Source: Colletotrichum lupini (lineage: Eukaryota; Ascomycota; Sordariomycetes; Glomerellales; Glomerellaceae). Taken from it: DNA of 64,000 nucleotides. The DNA lies in the NCBI RefSeq assembly GCF_023278565.1, contig NC_064677.1:3100001-3164000 (forward strand). The letters are read 5' to 3'. Each line of letters starts with the position of its first letter. The first letter of the stretch is position 1. The notes under the pieces are model-generated. The model saw only the letters and a list, made by a program, of their open reading frames with translations. It was not told where the DNA came from and did no database searches. The translations under genes were made by a program, and so were the position numbers. Shown here piece after piece: positions 11,085 through 22,850 of this stretch.

Positions 11085-11699
11085 TCAGATATTAATCGAA
11101 GTTACGAGTGGGTATTCCTCATCATCACCCTTCTTCTCGGCACCCATGCGGCAGATCCCGATCTTCTCGAGAGGAACGCTCTCCATCCACATGTAATCCC
11201 AGTATTTCTTGATCATTTCGGTAGCGTCAATGCCCCCAGTCGGGGTCTTCCTGGCGTTGATGATGGTGGCGTGGAGGGATAGCCCGAAACCCGTCTTGTC
11301 TACAACACCGGCGTCCTCGAAGACGTGCCTGATCTTGTGGCAAAGACTATCGAAGTCATGATCAAGGCACGTGGGGTGCGCAAAGAGGATGTCGACATGG
11401 CTTTGAACGGCGCCCGGAAAGGTACCCAGACCATGCAGCGAAATTTTCAGTGGCTTCGTAGGAAGCAGAGGTTTGATGCTCTGAAGCACCTCAGTTGCCC
11501 TGGCAAGATCTTTGGCTTCCGGGAGATTCATGACTCCGAGAGTAAGGTGCAAAGTGCCGAGGGGGCGCACTGCGGAGGCGGTGATGCCGAAGTTGTCCGG
11601 ACTAGTAATGTATGACTTAAAGGCCCTCAAACTCGCCGACAGCTGAGGCCGCGAGAATGGCGTGACGAGGGGGATACAAAGAAAGTGAGTGGGTCTCAT
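11085..11699 (-). CDS. AKAP7-like 2H phosphodiesterase (2'-5' RNA ligase-like)
   Basis: A single-exon protein of 204 residues with the two His-x-Thr/Ser-x motifs that define the 2H phosphoesterase superfamily: His-Leu-Thr-Leu at 51-54 and His-Ala-Thr-Ile at 143-146. The spacing, the HisPheLeuCysIlePro start and the LysIleSerLeuHisGlyLeuGlyThrPhe strand match the AKAP7/ASCC1 nuclear-localisation-signal domain (AKAP7_NLS) group. Related enzymes cleave 2'-5' linkages or cyclic phosphates in RNA or nucleotides. The ATG at 11699 is preferred because the family usually begins with this MetArgProThrHisPhe-type strand. An in-frame ATG 18 codons upstream is possible. No signal peptide is seen. It lies upstream of and co-oriented with the nucleotidyltransferase-fold gene. 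Confidence 0.8.
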   Translation of the reverse strand: MRPTHFLCIPLVTPFSRPQLSASLRAFKSYITSPDNFGITASAVRPLGTLHLTLGVMNLPEAKDLARATEVLQSIKPLLPTKPLKISLHGLGTFPGAVQSHVDILFAHPTCLDHDFDSLCHKIRHVFEDAGVVDKTGFGLSLHATIINARKTPTGGIDATEMIKKYWDYMWMESVPLEKIGICRMGAEKKGDDEEYPLVTSINI

Positions 11700-13470
11700 G
11701 ATGCACTCACTTGTATTGTGTAAGATGATAGAGGTGAAGATGTTCTGTAACACGGCTCATGTTCCCGAGATTAATCGAATCTAGTTAAATACTTTTTCCA
11801 AGAGAGTTTACAACTTCATGTCTTCTTTGTGATATCACCTTGAATTGGGATTGAAAAGTCTCCCTCGATGTATCTTACGTTGCTTGGAGAATTTCCTATA
11901 CGCAAACCTTTGATGGGTTGGGGCTCGACCGGTGTCTCGGCAACGCCGGGACTGATATTATGCCTTACATACGCCCTCGTCTTCTTCTCTCATTAACTAC
12001 GCGCATTTCTTCCTAAATTCAGCTGCTCAAATGATTCATGTTGCCAAAGTTTTCAAAAACCTAAAAGTAAAAAAGGGGAAACAAGAACGAAATCTGACAT
12101 GTCAACTATAGTTGGACAGGGGCTGACCAACTGAAGATATAGCTGAAACTTAAACCTTATGCAACTCAGTACTAATCTGATTATATGGAAACCTAAACTT
12201 GAAATAGCTTTCTTCGCTGTAATATCAGCAGGCTTGGGGGACTTCATATTATTTCCGGTAAGCGATGACAGCAATCTAACGAAGAGGGGCCGGCCGCTCC
12301 GGAGCGCAAAATCCATACGCTGGATAAAAAGGCTTGTTCTCTATAGGTACAGTGTAGCATTCCGTCGGCATAGACTGAGGATATACAAGCCGGATTAAGC
12401 AACTCGTCGGTACTGTGGCTTAATAAAAAGTCTTGCCGTCTGGGTAGTAATATCGGTCTATCCGTCAAGTACGTAAAATGCATAGATCCTAGCAATCTTT
12501 GATGATGATGATGATGTGTAAGCATAGACGTGACAAGCAAGATGCGTCGGCATTCGGTTATACATATTGACGAACATGTGTGTGAAGCAGATCTGGAGGC
12601 AAAGAAGGAGGTCAAGCCGCCAGCTGGAGGCACATCAACCTTACCTGAATTGTCTGTTCATCGAAGGGGTGAAGTAATACCCAGATTTCAAACCTTACGT
12701 TCGATTTTTAAGCCGCTCAAGTGTACGCGTGGATTTTAAGTTCTCGGTCTCGGGATACAAATCGGTTCCCGAAGAAAGAGGAATGTTTGCCCATGCCTCA
12801 GACCAACCTGAATTCAACTAACGGTGAAGACTGGTCTCGTTGAATATGAATGTGAGCGCTGGTGCCGCGCCTTCCAAAGATCGATTTGCCTCATTCGTAC
12901 TTGAGGTGTAGCAAGTTATTTGTGAGAGCTGTCCACCCTCTTGAGCCAATCTCGCCATAGTATCTTGCCAACCTATCCTCAAGGCCGTTAGTGGCGGCTC
13001 TGGCTTGCCATTCTTTTTGTGATGGATAAATCCAATGGCTTCCGCTAGCTGATCTGGAAACATCAAGCCCGCCCCCCCTCCCTGTCCTTTCATTCAGCGA
13101 AATTCTGTCACATTTCACCGGCTAACACACCTAGCTCTTGTAATGAATGCAATACTTGCTAGGGTTTGAGAAACTCAACAAAGTGGATTCCTCAGTTCTG
13201 GGCACGTCTAATTGTACTCTATTTGTTTTGCGGAACACGACAAGAATGTCACTGGGTGAGCATCTTTGCAGTAGTATCCTTGAGTCGCAGTCAACATGAT
13301 GCTATGACCGTTTGAAGGCAAGTGATACTGATCGGGTTGACCAGCGATCTGTCTCCGTAATTCTTCAGGCCGGCTGAGTATATTATGGTATAGACCTTTC
13401 ATCTGAGGATTTAGCATCGCTCTCCCCCGCTTCCTACACTCCTTTTACCTGTTTGACCACAACAACAAAA
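11700..13470. other. Long intergenic stretch, no supported gene
   Basis: About 1.8 kb of ordinary base composition. Several short open frames on both strands (for example 12244-12633 minus and 12818-13093 minus) show no domain, signal peptide or intron structure. A (GAT)n run lies near 12498-12515. The 3' end contains the promoter of the NLP gene. Confidence 0.45.
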
Positions 13471-14461
13471 ATGTTATCTCGATCGTCAGCTTCACTCTTT
13501 TTCCTCGGCCTCCTTACACTCACTACCGGCCGAACTTTGTCTCCAAGGGGCGAAGGTGATGTTGCCGTGGCCCCTGGGTTTAAGAATCACGACCAGATCG
13601 TGCCGTTCCAGCAGCAGGCCGCAGACGGCATCGATGGCGAGCTCGAGCTACGGTTCAAACCTTGGCTTAATGACAAAAGCGGCTGTTTCCCGTACGCTGC
13701 GGTTGACAAAGACGGTTTCCATGGGTAGGCACACGTCAATCATGATTATGCCGGACTCTAGCTGACTTCAACTGCCCCTTAGTGCTGGACTGAGGCCCAC
13801 TGGCAAGAGCGGCGGTCAATGTCGTGATAGCTCCAGGGCTCAGGTTTACTCCAGAGTCGGTAAATCTAATGATCGCACTGGCGTTCTGTTCTCGTGGTAC
13901 CTACCCAAGATTCAGAACGATGAGCGCCATAAGCATTACTACATGAGCATCGTAGTTTGGGTTCACACTGATAAGTGTAACGCAAAAGTTGATGACTATC
14001 TCATGCTCGGCGTTTCTTATTCCACTGGCACAACAACCTGGGACAAAGCCTCAAGTTCTAAAACCATGCTCACTGCCGGTGACAGCGGCATCCAGAATGC
14101 TATGAACACCCACCCCATTATTGGCTATGATGGCAAAATGAACGTCTTTCCCTCAAGCGAAAGCGCTCAGTGGGCGCTTAGCCCCCCTATGGTCAGCTGG
14201 AACAAGCTATCCAAGCCAGCCCTCGACCAGTTCAATGGCATCCGATATGAGCATGCTCGCTGCCCTTTCAACGAAAACAACTTTCAAGCCACCTTGGACG
14301 CTGCTTTCAACGGCGACTTCTACCACAACCTTCCGGCTGAGCCTACCAATGGCTGCAAGACCGAAACCGAAGCCCCCACGCCCACGCCCGAAGACGGCCA
14401 TGACTTGTTCGACATTGACTTCAACGTACCTGACGGCGTTGTGCCCGACGATGGCAACTAG
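13471..14461 (+). CDS. NLP / NPP1 family secreted protein with altered core heptapeptide
   Basis: The exons are 13471-13724 and 13783-14461, joined across a 58-nt intron (GTAGGC...CTTAG, phase 2), giving 310 residues. The ATG at 13471 opens a signal peptide of about 20 residues. The conserved Cys72 (in GlyCysPheProTyr) and Cys98 mark a type 1 necrosis- and ethylene-inducing-like protein. The family's heptapeptide Gly-His-Arg-His-Asp-Trp-Glu is represented by residues 133-139: the two His are kept, but the Asp, Trp and Glu positions hold Tyr, Tyr and Met. Asp and Glu in that motif bind the metal needed for membrane damage in characterised members, so this protein is probably not cytolytic. A 30-40 residue Pro/Thr then Asp-rich tail extends past the usual domain end. 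No frame damage is seen. Confidence 0.9.
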
Positions 14462-14928
14462 TCTTGTACGGGCGTTTCAAAGACGATGGCCTAGACACTT
14501 TGATTCAGCGGCAGTCTAATGCCCTTCCGCTGGAAAACGGAGCGCTCGTCGCTCGTGAGACTAGATGTTATTGAGGCGTGCGTCCTGGTTCTTCTTGATT
14601 GCCAGGAGCTTGGGTCTGCGTATACTATAAGTTTGGGTTGGTAGAACGTCCTGCGTTATAATTGGCCGCTATAAGAATAGTACGCTTAAAGAACTCAAAG
14701 CTACTAACACTGAGGTTCATTTCGCCAACCTTAGGTTAAAGTAGGGCGATATCCTTACTATCGCCTAGTGGGCTAAGAGTTCATTTATATTTCTATACGG
14801 TTTATAAAATAAGTAGTTTCCCGGCTCCTTTAAAATTATAGTACGAAAAAGTATAGAGTTCAAGAGAATAGTGGTATCGTTATTTACTAAATGTATGCGT
14901 GCTAGACAAGGGGGCATAACTAAGGGCC
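14462..14928. other. NLP 3' flank grading into AT-rich sequence
   Basis: Ordinary sequence continues to about 14650. Beyond that CpA/TpG fall and TpA rises, marking the edge of the RIP-affected block. No gene is seen. Confidence 0.5.
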
Positions 14929-17900
14929 TTATTATTATTATTATTGTTATATTTAATGCCGTGGTAGAAGGACCTAGGCCCTTACTATAGACCTCTTAAA
15001 GGGTATATAGCGTAGAGGGCCGTGAGCTAAGGCTACTTACTCTATAGTACGTTATCTTTTTATATTATCCTCTAAATTATACTTTATAACTACTATACGT
15101 TTTATCTATCCCCAGTTCCTACTAATACTCTAAATTTTTTTTTTTTTAAATCGTCCTTTAGAATCGGGAGGTTCTTTATAGTCCGTACTTATATTTATAT
15201 ATATATAAGTACTATTATTATAAATAGATTTTTTAAAAAAAGTCCGTTATATAGAAAAAAGTCTCGAAGCCTCGTAAGTTAGTAATTAATTTTTTAAAAT
15301 AGGCCTCGAGAGATCTTATAGGGCCTATAGGCTTGGGCGTATTATAAAAATAGAGGGTTAGCTATTATTTTTTTTTTATTAACGTTAGTTAATAATAAAC
15401 TAAGTACTTTATATCTTTTACCTCTTTATAAAAATACGTTATTAAAGCGTTATTATAGTTAAAACGTCGATAATATTACTTAAAGTCTTTATAACCTAAT
15501 CGTGTTATTAGTAAGTAGTATAATATTGCCCGTAATAAGGCTAGTTTAAGAGGGCTAAATAGAGCTATTTTAAGCTTTAAGACCGCGTACTACGGCCTTT
15601 ATTTTTTATATTACTATTTCTTATATTAGCTCTATAGCTTTTTTTTTTATAAGCCGCTTAATACCCGCTAGTATTACTATTTAACTTATTCGTACTTATA
15701 GTATTATTCTTTTTTTAACTAGCCGGTCTACGGCCTTGTTTTTTTTAATACCTTAGTATTTCGGAAATTAATATATTTATATATTAAAAATCCTAACTAC
15801 TTCTTAGATTTTAAAAAAGGCCTTTTATAATAAGTTTAGTACTTTATTATAAATACCTTATATAAGACTAGTATTATCGATATATATATAAATTAAATAA
15901 TTATAATTAATAAATAGAGCCTTTTTAAAGCCGGCTCGCACTTTTTTAACCTCGGTATTGAATATTTTTATTAATCTGAGTTAGCTATATCCTTATATTA
16001 TAAATTTAGAGTCTTAGTAAATAATAAAACCGTATCCTACGGCTCCGTTCGTTACCTAGGAGCTATTTAAAAAAACGATTATATAGCTTTTTAATACTAT
16101 TTTTAACTAGGCCTTAAAAGATATTATAGCCTTTACTTTATTTTATATTACTATTTAATACTATAACCCTAGTAAGTATTATAATTAAGGAACGCTAGTT
16201 TTTTATATATTAATAAGAGTTTAGCCGTTTATTATAGTCTCGTTTATTACTATACTTATTAAGAGAGCTACGAGACTAAGGGATATTAGTAATTAATTTT
16301 TTAAAAGCGGACTATAATTTATAAGCGGACGCCCTCTAGGGCTACTTAAGCTAAAAATAAGCCGGCGTTTTAGAAAAGGCTATTAGTTAGCGTTATTTTC
16401 TAAATAAGTAAAACGGCCCTTACTACTACTATAATAATACTATCGATATTTTATACGAGCCCCTTTTAGCTTATATTAACAGGTCTTTTTTAGAAAGGCG
16501 AATTTATATTTATTTTTATTTAGTATTTTAAAGCCGGTTTTATAATATTTATGTATTATATTTTAATACTAAAGAGCGTAGTTAGTAATATATAAGAGAT
16601 AATAGCTTTTTATATAGCGGCCGCTAATAGTCCTCTTTTTATATTTATAAAGTACTTAAAATAATAAGCTACTTTTTTTATTATAGCTACTTTTATATTA
16701 ACGTAGTACTAAAAAAATAGTTTCTTATCGAACTAAATACTTAGCTAATATATAGGTTTTATTAAGGCCTTAATTACTGAATCTCCCGCCCTAACTTTTA
16801 ATAGCTCCGCTAGCTAGCCGTGCTTTTTAATAAAATAAATAACTTCGTACTTATTTAAGTTAAAAGAGACCTTATTTTTTAAACCTTATTTAAAAATACT
16901 AGCTACGCTTTAGTTAAGTATTATAATATTACTTTTTAGGGAGGGGCTTATAATTAGAGTAATAATATTATTTATATATTTAAATTACGTATTTATATCG
17001 TTTTTAAGTATTTCCGTAATATAAAATAAAAAGATAATAAGAAATAGTAGCGACTCCTAAGGTAACTTATATTATAAAGGGAAGTAATTTATTATACTTT
17101 TTTTTAATCGGACTTTAGCGGCGCGGTTATAATAAAAGCTAAAAATAAGTCTAATTAAGCCGTATAGCTATCCTTATTAACGTAGTTTAATAACGAGCCA
17201 GTTTTAAAAAACGGAGTTAAAAGCTCCCTTTATATCTATAGTTAAGAGCGTTATTATAAGCCTTTTTAAAAGGGCTATTTTAATATTATAAATAAAGTAA
17301 GTTATTAAATTAATAACTAACCTACCCTATAGCGCCCCGATTTATTATAAATTAATAATATACTTAATAATTACTAAAGACGCTTTTTTTTTAACTATTA
17401 ATTATTTAGGTCCCTTACTTAAGTATAATAAGAGCGCAATCGGCCGCTAGAACCTGGGCTTAGAAATATCCCTCTTTACTTTTTAAATTATAACTACCTC
17501 GGCTCTATAGAAAAGTAGAGAAAAGTAGCTTACCCGTATATAGGACTAGAATAGTAGCCTAACTAGCTCTAAAATAATATTTTAATAAGCTTAAAAGAGG
17601 TATATTATAATACTATTTATACTAAGGGTAGTTATTTTTATAAGGGTAGCCGCCTTTACTTCCTCTTTATTAATATTATTTTATTATATAATCGCTCGCT
17701 TTAGGATAATAAATACGTTAAACGGATTACTTAATACGTTATTTTTTATACTAAATTTATTAAGTAGGGCTTCCCGAAGCGCTTAAGCCTTTTTATTAAT
17801 ATCCTTTATTATTTAGTTATTTATAACTAGTAAGGGTACTCTAATTAGCGGGCTCGCTTTCCGCTAATTTATAGTTTAATAAAGGTCCCGGTTTAAAACA

Positions 17901-20400
17901 ACTTTATTAATCTTTTTAAATTAGTACGCCCGCTTAGCTTTTTTTATAGTACTTAAAAATACCTTCTACTCTTTTTTTAAAAAAAGGTATACGTACTATT
18001 TTATTTCCTAGGCTTATTAGTTATAAGTAGTACGGTACGTTTTATAAGCCTTTATATATTCTTTTATTTACTAAGCTACGCTTTCCCTATCTCTTTTTTA
18101 TATCCTACTAACTACTTTAATAGCTCGGGAGAAGAGCTTAACGATATAACTTACTTATTTATTTAGGTTTATTAAAATAGGATAATTATTTAGATTAGGT
18201 ATCGTAGCTTACCCCCTTTTAATTAGGTCTCTTAGCTAGGGTAGCGCCGAGTTTAGTACTAATAATAGCCGTATTTACGGACGGTCCTCGCTCTATAATT
18301 ATAAACGTCTAAGTAGTAATATAATAATAATAATAGCCTCGTAATTAGCCCCTAGGTATAAGTATAGGCTAACCTACGTATATATAAAAGGGATATTAAA
18401 AAAAGCTAAGTCGAGGATATATTCGCAGACCTAGGTTACTACCCTAACTTTACTAATTAAAAAGAGGTTATAACCGTTTACTTAGTTTACGATATTATCT
18501 CCCCAATTCCTATTCCTCGTCCTAGGCTCTTAGAAATAGTAGTACGTATTAAAGTTACTTATAATTAAGGTTCGTTCTAGAGGTTTAAACTTTAGTAATA
18601 TTTTTATTACGTAGCTATAGAGATTATTAAGTTATTTATAAATATTAATAATAGTCGTCGTTTTATTAATTATTAACTATAATACGTCTCTTATATAAAT
18701 AGGCCTCTATTACTCTACTTTTATCTTTATTTTTTTATATATATAGGTTAATACTCTTAATCTAGTACTTTTACTATTTTAAAAGTTAACTAGGATAAAG
18801 GAGTTAAAACCTAGATATATATTAAGTTATACGTCACCGTCCTTTTAACCTATTTAGGGTTCTTAAATAAGGACTATATCTATTTAAGCCTCTTAATAAA
18901 ACTATAAGAAAGCCGTATATACTAAAGAAATTTTTTTAATATTATTTTATATAATACGTAGTATTTATAAAGCCGCCGCTCTTGGCTTATATTTCTAAGT
19001 CGAGTTCGAGGTAAGTATAAGTATTTATAATATTATAACTTAGCTTCTATACTACCTATTAGCTCCTACTTAGTATAAGTAGTATGGGATAGTCGATATA
19101 AGTATTATCGGGGGAGTCTTTAGCTTCGTCTACCTCGTCTTTATTTATACTATTACTATTAGTACTTCTATTATTAAAATAAATAATTAAGCTTATAGAG
19201 GGCGTTTTTATATACGCGGGCTTAGTACCGGGTTACTAGTTCTAATTAATAAAAATAGGGACGCTTATTACTTTAGAGCTATTATTAAATTAAGTAGTAT
19301 TATATAAAGTATTTAATACTTTTTAATTAGCTTTCTAGATACGAGCCCGCTCTTTTTAATTAAGAAGGGAATATAACGTAAGTATACTACTTAATAAGTA
19401 TCTCGACTTAATAAACGCCGAGGTATTTTACTAGCTTTTTTTTATTTATAAATAGTTTTTTTTATATTTACTTATTTAGTAACTTTAAAAAGTATTATAT
19501 ATTAATATAGTAAGTATAGGGAAGGTCCGCTAGCCCTAGGCTAAAAGCTTTATAAATAATCTAGTATATAATAAATAATACGATTTTCTAAGTAGTAACT
19601 AAGCCTTTTTTTAAGATATAAATAAAAATATAAAGATCCTCTTCTAGCTATACCTATAGCTAATCCGGGGCGAGGAATAGGGCCTTTAAATAGGTAGAGC
19701 TTTAGCCGCTCCGGGTCGTCGTAATAATATTACCTATTATTAATATAGTAATAGCTACCTAACTCCGAGCCGCTACTAAGGTTATTTTATAATTAATTAG
19801 TTTTTTAAGGGCTTAGATAATATAAGTAATAACTTCTTTCGTAATTTACTTTTTAAAACTATTAAAACTAATAATAACGCTATTAATAAACTATATAATA
19901 GTTAAAAAGACGTCTTTTTATACCTCGTATTATTTAGCTTTTTTTACTAAGGCTACTAAGACGAACCTTATAACGAACCTAATCGGAGTAGTTATTATAA
20001 AAATTATAAGCCCTTTTACTAAAAAAGGGGCGTCGTTAATAATATTAAGCTAGTTTCTTATTAAGCTAGGCTAAGTTAGCTAAGCCTTAGTATTATAGCG
20101 TTATTTAGCTTTTATAATAAGGTTCGGCTTTAGAAATATCTTAGAGCCTAGTTCGGGGTTAGCTATATTAGTTAATATTAATCTAGTGCTTAGTAATAGC
20201 TATAAGGCTATTACGGATACGGGCTTTAGTAAAGAGAGGTAAAAAGTTTTCGGCTATTAGTAATTTAGTAATAGGCTTATTTATTTATTAATAATAAATA
20301 CTAAGAAAAATTAAGTAAGAGGGAAGTTAAACTTAGTAGCGTATTAGGACCCGTTTCGCTTTTTATACTAGATTTATTTTGAAATAGATCGATACTATTA
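14929..20400 (-). mobile_element. RIP-degraded LINE (Tad/I-like) remnant with reverse transcriptase
   Basis: On the minus strand, 17070-16740 reads as a non-LTR reverse transcriptase if RIP stops are ignored. It has Pro-Gln-Glu-Ser-Leu-Leu (17042-17062), the counterpart of PQGSPLSP, followed by Ile-Phe-Leu-Phe-Tyr. Next comes TyrIleAsnAsnIleIle at 16961-16978, the counterpart of the catalytic Tyr-x-Asp-Asp with both Asp codons changed GAT to AAT. Then come AsnLeuAsnLysTyrGluValIle and ArgAlaGlyAsp. An (AAT)n run on the minus strand at 14929-14945 would suit a LINE 3' tail. The outer limits are only estimates. The 5' part (17500-20400) is unassigned and may include other elements. Confidence 0.5.
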
Positions 20401-22850
20401 CGTTAATAAGTTTAAATATAGGGTAAAATGTGCGGCTTAGGTCTTTGTATATAGCGCTAGATACGAGGATTGCGTTTTAATAAGTGAGGACGTTATCGAG
20501 CCTATAGGACTAATAAATACTTACTAGTTCTAAGTATAATTAATAATATAGCCGTGAAAGTGTATGGCAGAAGCCGTTTGCTATTGGAGATAGTATTATA
20601 TTTTATTCCGTAATAATAGAGTCGAAGCTACTAAACTGCCCTAGGACATTCGTTATGGTAGTTGTTTTACCCTAAGCGACCTGGCTTATACTCAGCTAGA
20701 GGTATGAGTTAGGCTAATAAGGGTATCCTTTTTTAAGGGATCGTATACTTATTAGAGATATGGGGTTTCTTCCCCTAACTACTCATTCGTTATACTTATT
20801 AATATACACGCAATGGCCCCTGCCTATCTAAATGATGCTCGATACTTATTATATCTCACTCAAAGCATCGAAACTATCTAGTGTTTAGTAGGTATAAACG
20901 GGTAGACCGCTCACCTCGCTAATAAGAAGCTTAGCGACCTCTATAAACGCGAAGGGCGCCTAAAGCCGACGGTAAGGGCGAAATGAGCTATGGCAGTAAG
21001 ACGGTGAGTATTTATATACCAGTCTGCATGCATGCGCATACGCTTTTATTAAAGGGCGAGGCGGTATTGTTTTTAGAACACCCGCTCGATACTTCCTTTA
21101 CTCTACTCACGGAAACCGATATATACTGATAATCCGAATGAGCTTAAGAATGAGTTTAAGACATTGCCGTTATGCTTAAGATTACTAAAAGCCGGCATAG
21201 GAATACTAATGTGTGTTTTGCCTGCCCAAGAATTTCCCGGGCTTTACCTGATGATCTTTTCTATTTCTTAAAATCTATTAAATAGGCTGAAAGCCGGGGT
21301 CTAGTGTTCATTATCTCGCCATAAGGTGTTAAGCGTTCGTGTTAGACGAGATCTTTTTATTCTTACGTCACTCGGTATGCCCAATGGGTCTCTATATAAT
21401 TAGATTACTCTAGTAGTATTAATACCGAAGAACGGCAGGATGACTACCCTACACTAGGGTTCCCATATTGCACTATGGCTATTCGTATCGCGCTAGTATA
21501 CTAACGTAGTACCTATTTAAATAACCGACAGCTAGCACAAGTATTTGATGCTATGCAATAGCTAATAGCCCTAATGATGCAAGGAAGGTAATGATAAGTT
21601 GATTCTTTAATTCCTTTTATAGCACACCGGGATGATTTTGTAACCGATAGAGATAAGCGTAGACCTAGGCTCTTAGTAATTAGATTTGGGCAACGTGGCA
21701 CGAATAAGCAGAGAGGTTGCACGAGGTTCCTATGGCTCTTGGTTTAAGGACTTAAAAGCCAATGGAGTGCAGTTTAGAACTGGAGCTCCCGGGTCTTAGA
21801 GACTGGTAATATTAGAATATAACCGCGTGGCGTGTTAAAGATAACCGGGTAGTGACATGCCGGGCTTATTAGGGCGAAATGAGGTTGGCGTTTCCTAAGG
21901 AAGGTGGGAAGGTGCCGTTTGTATTACTAATCGCTCTATCCGTATTTAGCTAAACGTTTGGAAATGCCGGGCTAATCGTTATCTTCTTCCTCTTCTATGT
22001 CTAGATGCGGCTAAGAACGAAAATAATAGGGGTTCTTCTAGCGAGGCTGTGTACGGCTAGCCCGTCCATGCGGGCAAAAGTAGCATTAGCTCACCCGCTA
22101 ACAGAGATGTAGCTTAGAGACCCCGCTATAAATAGATAGCCTAGGTGCGAATCCGTTGATTCTGGACTCGGGAGGTAATGCATTTATGGGCGGGCCATAA
22201 CCGTGATAGGCTAGGAGTAACACTGGCCGTCACGGCCTACTTCGCAGCAAGGTTCCTATCAAAACGTTTCGCTACCCGAACGATATCTTTAGACACTAGG
22301 TCCCAGACCTCTGGGAGATTCTCTTGGCATCATGGCGACCCTTGTGGCTTGAAGCTAAATGAGGCGATGGAGATTATAATATGTGGCACTATACTAGGAT
22401 CGCCCGCGGCCATTTTAGGCTAAGAGAGGGTATCTACTGCCCAGATTGTCAAGCCGAGAAAGACCCTGTAAGATGTCCCGGGATCATTGGCCGGATGCGT
22501 TGGATTGAGCAAACCTAGGCTAAGGATTAAGTAAATGCTTTTTTAAAAGTAGCTGCGAGGAGCTACATTGGAGCACGCCTTAGGACTTCTAAGGGGTAAA
22601 AGGATTAATCTCGCTTCGGTACAGCTATTGCACTTTTAAAGAGGCTTCTAAGAAATAAGAAAAAAGATCATCTCTTTAAAATATAATGCGTTACCCATTA
22701 GCTATTACTTTTACCATCAGGTCATAGGCTCTCTAATGCTACTCGGATAAGGGGGAAACTCCTCGCGATAAGGTGGCGCATGCATAAGCTTTAAAGTAAC
22801 TATAATTTAACTAGCGTAGCACGAGATAGAGGACCTTGCCCGCAAAACGA
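20401..22850. other. Less degraded stretch inside the AT-rich block
   Basis: GC, CpA and TpG are clearly higher here than on either side. This suggests unique or weakly RIPed sequence trapped between repeats. Open frames at 21513-21722 (minus) and 22178-22423 (plus) have no recognisable domain. I cannot name a gene. Confidence 0.5.

Noticed and set aside
12244..13093. Several overlapping minus-strand frames including a His-rich one.
   Set aside because: The His run comes from a (GAT)n microsatellite. No family features or splice structure.
22040..22175. A tRNA-like GGTGCGAATCC T-loop motif.
   Set aside because: The remaining arms could not be folded into a tRNA around it.
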